Of a DNA stretch of 16,239 nucleotides, positions 13,860 to 16,239 are shown in pieces. The position numbers were made by a program, and so were the translations under genes. Source of the stretch: JAFLBB01 sp040007195 (GTDB taxonomy: Bacteria; Acidobacteriota; Terriglobia; Bryobacterales; Bryobacteraceae); contig JBDTVQ010000119.1 of assembly GCA_040007195.1 (NCBI GenBank), positions 1 to 16,239 of the forward strand. The letters are read 5' to 3'. Under the pieces are notes generated by a model. It was not told the DNA's origin, searched no databases, and saw only the letters and a program-made list of their open reading frames with translations. Position 1 is the first letter of the stretch. Every line of letters starts with the position of its first letter.

Positions 13860-15197
13860 ATGGCCAAGCTGGTTCGGGGACTCACGCTGACGTCGGCGGC
13901 ATCGCTGAACATCGCGAATATGATCGGTACGGGCGTCTTCCTCAAGGCGCGGGTCATGACCTGCAACGTGGAGACGCCCGTAGCTGTTTTAGCAGTATGG
14001 GCCGCGGCGGGATTGCTGGTGCTGGCTGGGGCGCTGTGTTACGCCGAACTGGCGGCGATGATGCCGGAGGCGGGCGGCGAGTATGTGTTCATCAGCAAGA
14101 CCTACGGCAGGCGCGCGGGTTTTTTGTGGGGCTGGGCGTTCACGGGGATCACCAGACCGGCGTCGATTGCGGCGCAGTCTGTATCGACGGCAATCTTTCT
14201 GAACATCATTTTCGACGGAGCGTTGCAGGACCATCTGAGCGCGGTGTCGGTGACGGGGATTCTGCTGGCACTGTTGTTGAACTCGTATTCGGTGCGAGCG
14301 ACGGGGAGTGTGGCGGCGGGATTCACGGTGGTGAAGGTCGCGGTGGTGTTTGCGGTGGGGGTATGTGCCTTTCTGTTTTCGAGCGGTGAGTGGATTCACT
14401 ATGGAATGTCGGGGGTGGGCGGGGCGTGCGCGGGAGTTCCGGCGGCGGCGCGGGGCGGGCTGGCAGGGGTGGGCGCGGCGATGTTCGGGGCGATGTGGGG
14501 CTATCAAGGCTGGGCGCAGTTCGCACCAATGGCGGGCGAGGTGGAGAATCCGCAGCGGACGATCCCACGGGCGTTTGTGCTGGCGGTGTTGGTGGTGGCG
14601 ACCTTGTACTTGTTTGCCAACGCGTCCTACTTCTACACGCTGACGCCGCAGGAGGTGGCTTCAGTACCTTTGTCGTCGTCGGTGGCGACGGTTGCCTTGA
14701 CGAAGATATTCGGGGCGGCGGTCGCGTCGCTGATGGCGGCGGGGATGTTCATCTCTTCGTTTGGCGCGCTGCACACGGGGGTAGCGCCGGCGATGCGTGT
14801 GCCGTACGCGATGGCGAAGGATGGATTGTTCTTCGGATTTCTGAACCGGCTGTCGGCGGGTGGAGTGCCGGTGCGAGCGGGAGTGTTTGCGGCGGCTCTG
14901 GCGGGGGCACTGGCGTTGACCGGGAATTACGACCGGTTGACCGACTATGCGGTATTCACACTTCTGTTGTTTTATTCGCTGGCGGCGTCGTGCGTGATTG
15001 TGCTGCGGCGGCGGGAGCCGGAGGCAGCGCGTCCGTTCCGTTTGCCGGGGTATCCGTGGGTGCCTGCGATGTTCTGCGTGGTGACGCTGGCGCTGCTGGT
15101 AAATATGGCGGTGACGCAGCCGCTGCAATCCGCGGCGGGGCTGGCGATTATCGCGAGCGGCATTCCTTTTTATTGGTACTGGACGCGCAACGGTTAA
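13860..15197 (+). CDS. APC-family amino acid permease
   Basis: This 445-residue membrane protein has about 12 predicted transmembrane helices. Helix 1 contains the APC substrate-binding motif as NMIGTGVF (residues 20-27). The loop after helix 2 has YAELAAMMPEAGGEYVFISK (61-80), a strong signature of LAT-type APC transporters. Further landmarks are GYQGWAQFAPMAGEVENPQR (214-233; helix 6 and the conserved loop) and PYAMAKDGLFF (315-325; a typical MA.DG.FF motif). The C-terminal loop has RPFRLPGYPWVP (391-402). It imports or exchanges amino acids at the inner membrane; specificity is not evident. The ATG at 13860 lies 24 bases after the preceding stop and has no clear ribosome binding site, so it may be co-transcribed with the secreted-protein gene. 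Confidence 0.92.
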   Translation: MAKLVRGLTLTSAASLNIANMIGTGVFLKARVMTCNVETPVAVLAVWAAAGLLVLAGALCYAELAAMMPEAGGEYVFISKTYGRRAGFLWGWAFTGITRPASIAAQSVSTAIFLNIIFDGALQDHLSAVSVTGILLALLLNSYSVRATGSVAAGFTVVKVAVVFAVGVCAFLFSSGEWIHYGMSGVGGACAGVPAAARGGLAGVGAAMFGAMWGYQGWAQFAPMAGEVENPQRTIPRAFVLAVLVVATLYLFANASYFYTLTPQEVASVPLSSSVATVALTKIFGAAVASLMAAGMFISSFGALHTGVAPAMRVPYAMAKDGLFFGFLNRLSAGGVPVRAGVFAAALAGALALTGNYDRLTDYAVFTLLLFYSLAASCVIVLRRREPEAARPFRLPGYPWVPAMFCVVTLALLVNMAVTQPLQSAAGLAIIASGIPFYWYWTRNG

Positions 15198-15226
15198 ACG
15201 GCGGAACGGATAAAGCGCGAAGCAGT

Positions 15227-15255
15227 TTGACATTTCAAATTAAAGCAGATACACC
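15227..15255 (+). promoter_or_regulatory. Candidate promoter of the third Oar-like gene
   Basis: TTGACA (15227-15232) is a perfect sigma-70 -35 box. A 17-base spacer leads to TACACC (15250-15255), a weak -10. Transcription would begin near 15262, leaving a leader of about 50 bases before the ATG at 15315. The weak -10 suggests activator dependence or a false match. Confidence 0.4.
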
Positions 15256-15262
15256 TTATCTG
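15246..15262. promoter_or_regulatory. Inverted repeat over the candidate -10 region
   Basis: CAGATA (15246-15251) and TATCTG (15257-15262) are perfect inverted copies separated by CACCT. The repeat covers the predicted -10 and start point upstream of the third Oar-like gene, where a repressor could act. At 6 bp per arm, chance is a real alternative. Confidence 0.3.
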
Positions 15263-15267
15263 TCTCG

Positions 15268-15298
15268 CTTGCGGAGCAGCCGTGCGGGACGGGGCAAG
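15268..15298 (+). other. Possible hairpin in the leader of the third Oar-like gene
   Basis: CTTGC (15268-15272) can pair with GCAAG (15294-15298). Inside it CCGT (15280-15283) can pair with ACGG (15289-15292) around a GCGGG loop. The structure sits just before the AGGGAG ribosome binding site (15304-15309). The bulges make it only moderately stable, and I see no known riboswitch signature. Confidence 0.2.
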
Positions 15299-15314
15299 AC
15301 TTCAGGGAGAGACC

Positions 15315-16239
15315 ATGTTCAGACTCGCAATATTTGCTTTGACGTTCACACTGGCGGCGTACGCTCAGGTGGCGACGCTTACGGGCCGCATTACCGACCA
15401 GACGGGAGCGGTGGTGCCGGCGGTAGAAGTGAAAGTCCGTTCGACGGACACAGGCATTGAGGTTTCGACCACGTCGAACGCAGACGGCTACTACACGGTG
15501 CCCGCGCTGCAGCCGGGGCGTTATGAAGTGTCGGTGATCAAGCAGGGCTTCGTGCCGGTGAAGCAAACCGGGCTGGCGCTGACGGTGCAGCAGGTGGCGC
15601 GACTGGACATTACGCTGCAGGTGGGGAGCTTGTCGGAGTCGGTGGAAGTGCGGGCGCAGACACCGTTGCTCGATAGCGAGAGCTCGACGTTGGGGCATGT
15701 GATCGGCAACAAACAGGTGACCGAGCTTCCGCTGCTGGGACGGAACACCTACGCGCTGGCGATGCTGGTGCCCGGGGTGAGGCCGTCGGCCGGGGTAAAC
15801 AACGTGGTGATCGATCAGATCTCGACGGTGTCGTATTCAATCAACGGGCAGAGGGCGTCGGCAAACGAGTTTCTATTGGATGGCGCGCCCAATTCGACGT
15901 CGTCACAGAACCAGCCGGTGATCAATGCGAACCCGGACATGGTGCAAGAGTTCAAGGTGGAGACGAACTCGTTCAGCGCCGAATATGGGCGCGCGGCGGG
16001 CGGCGTGTTCAACGTGGTGACCAAGAGCGGGACGAACAGTCTGCACTTCTCGGCGTATGAATTTTTCCGCCACGAGAAGCTGAGCGATAGCGACTATTTC
16101 GCCAAGTTGAGCGGGACACAGAAGGCGCCGTTCCGCTTCAATCAATTTGGCGGCACGGTGGGCGGGCCGGTGTATATTCCGAAAGTTTACGACGGGCGCA
16201 ACCGGACGTTCTTCTTCTTCAACACGGAGTTTGTGCGGT
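15315..16239 (+). CDS. Oar-like TonB-dependent outer-membrane protein, 3' end missing
   Basis: The ATG at 15315 is preceded by AGGGAG (15304-15309), and the frame stays open to the window edge, giving 308 codons. Residues 1-17 form a signal peptide (MFRLAIFALTFTLAAYA, then Q). Residues about 22-112 are a carboxypeptidase-regulatory-like domain (GRITDQTGAVVPAVEV, ADGYYTVPALQPGRYEV). Residues about 115-240 are the plug (TPLLDSESSTLGHVI, ELPLLGRNTYALAMLVPGV, NEFLLDGAPN, EFKVETNSFSAEYGRAAGG, VFNVVTKSGTN). The barrel starts after that, with RFNQFGGTVGGPVYIPKVYD near residues 274-293. It is a paralog of the genes at 1 and 2896; its G-rich coding strand and SAEYGRAAGG motif resemble the first more than the second. 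The gene has its own candidate promoter and leader. Confidence 0.93.
   Translation, partial: MFRLAIFALTFTLAAYAQVATLTGRITDQTGAVVPAVEVKVRSTDTGIEVSTTSNADGYYTVPALQPGRYEVSVIKQGFVPVKQTGLALTVQQVARLDITLQVGSLSESVEVRAQTPLLDSESSTLGHVIGNKQVTELPLLGRNTYALAMLVPGVRPSAGVNNVVIDQISTVSYSINGQRASANEFLLDGAPNSTSSQNQPVINANPDMVQEFKVETNSFSAEYGRAAGGVFNVVTKSGTNSLHFSAYEFFRHEKLSDSDYFAKLSGTQKAPFRFNQFGGTVGGPVYIPKVYDGRNRTFFFFNTEFVR

Noticed and set aside
14390..15460. Plus-strand frame of 356 codons overlapping the permease gene and the following gap
   Set aside because: It is mostly Gly, Val, Ala and Arg with no motif and lies inside the clearly supported APC permease. It is the +2 shadow of a G-rich gene.

Overview
The window looks like chromosomal DNA from an acidobacterium, most likely of the Solibacter/Bryobacter lineage (Bryobacterales). 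Four things point there: high GC content; three Oar-like TonB-dependent outer-membrane proteins with an N-terminal carboxypeptidase-regulatory-like domain; a secreted protein whose C-terminus resembles the domain described from Solibacter (TIGR03437); and a sugar enzyme carrying a Tat-like leader. The taxonomic call is an inference from gene content. No rRNA, tRNA, CRISPR array, insertion sequence, phage gene or integrase was seen.

Layout. 1-2745: 3' part of an Oar-like outer-membrane protein, cut by the window edge. 2896-6381: a complete second paralog with a good ribosome binding site and a strong intrinsic terminator (6398-6430). 6585-7898 (minus): a polytopic membrane protein resembling GT-C glycosyltransferases. 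It is divergent from 7951-9030, a mannonate dehydratase family protein, which is followed by 9070-10404, a CoA-transferase of the acetyl-CoA hydrolase/4-hydroxybutyrate CoA-transferase family. Three tandem copies of a 10-bp unit sit at the junction of these last two genes. 10441-11550 (minus): a compact three-gene operon of ribbon-helix-helix antitoxin, PIN-domain protein and an unrecognised 153-aa protein, with a palindrome and a leaderless-type promoter in front. 11673-13835: a large secreted protein of Ig-like modules. 13860-15197: an APC-family amino acid permease. 15315-16239: 5' part of a third Oar-like outer-membrane protein, cut by the window edge.

Functionally, the window combines outer-membrane and envelope proteins, an inner-membrane permease, two metabolic enzymes and one toxin-antitoxin-like module. 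No single pathway links all of them.

Most of the window is ordinary for this lineage. The parts most worth a second look are the toxin-antitoxin-like operon (a PIN protein lacking one canonical acidic residue, plus a tightly coupled unknown third gene of lower GC), the short tandem repeat that supplies the start codon of the CoA-transferase gene, and the clear base-composition difference of the second Oar-like gene. I did not find convincing evidence of a wholly new system.
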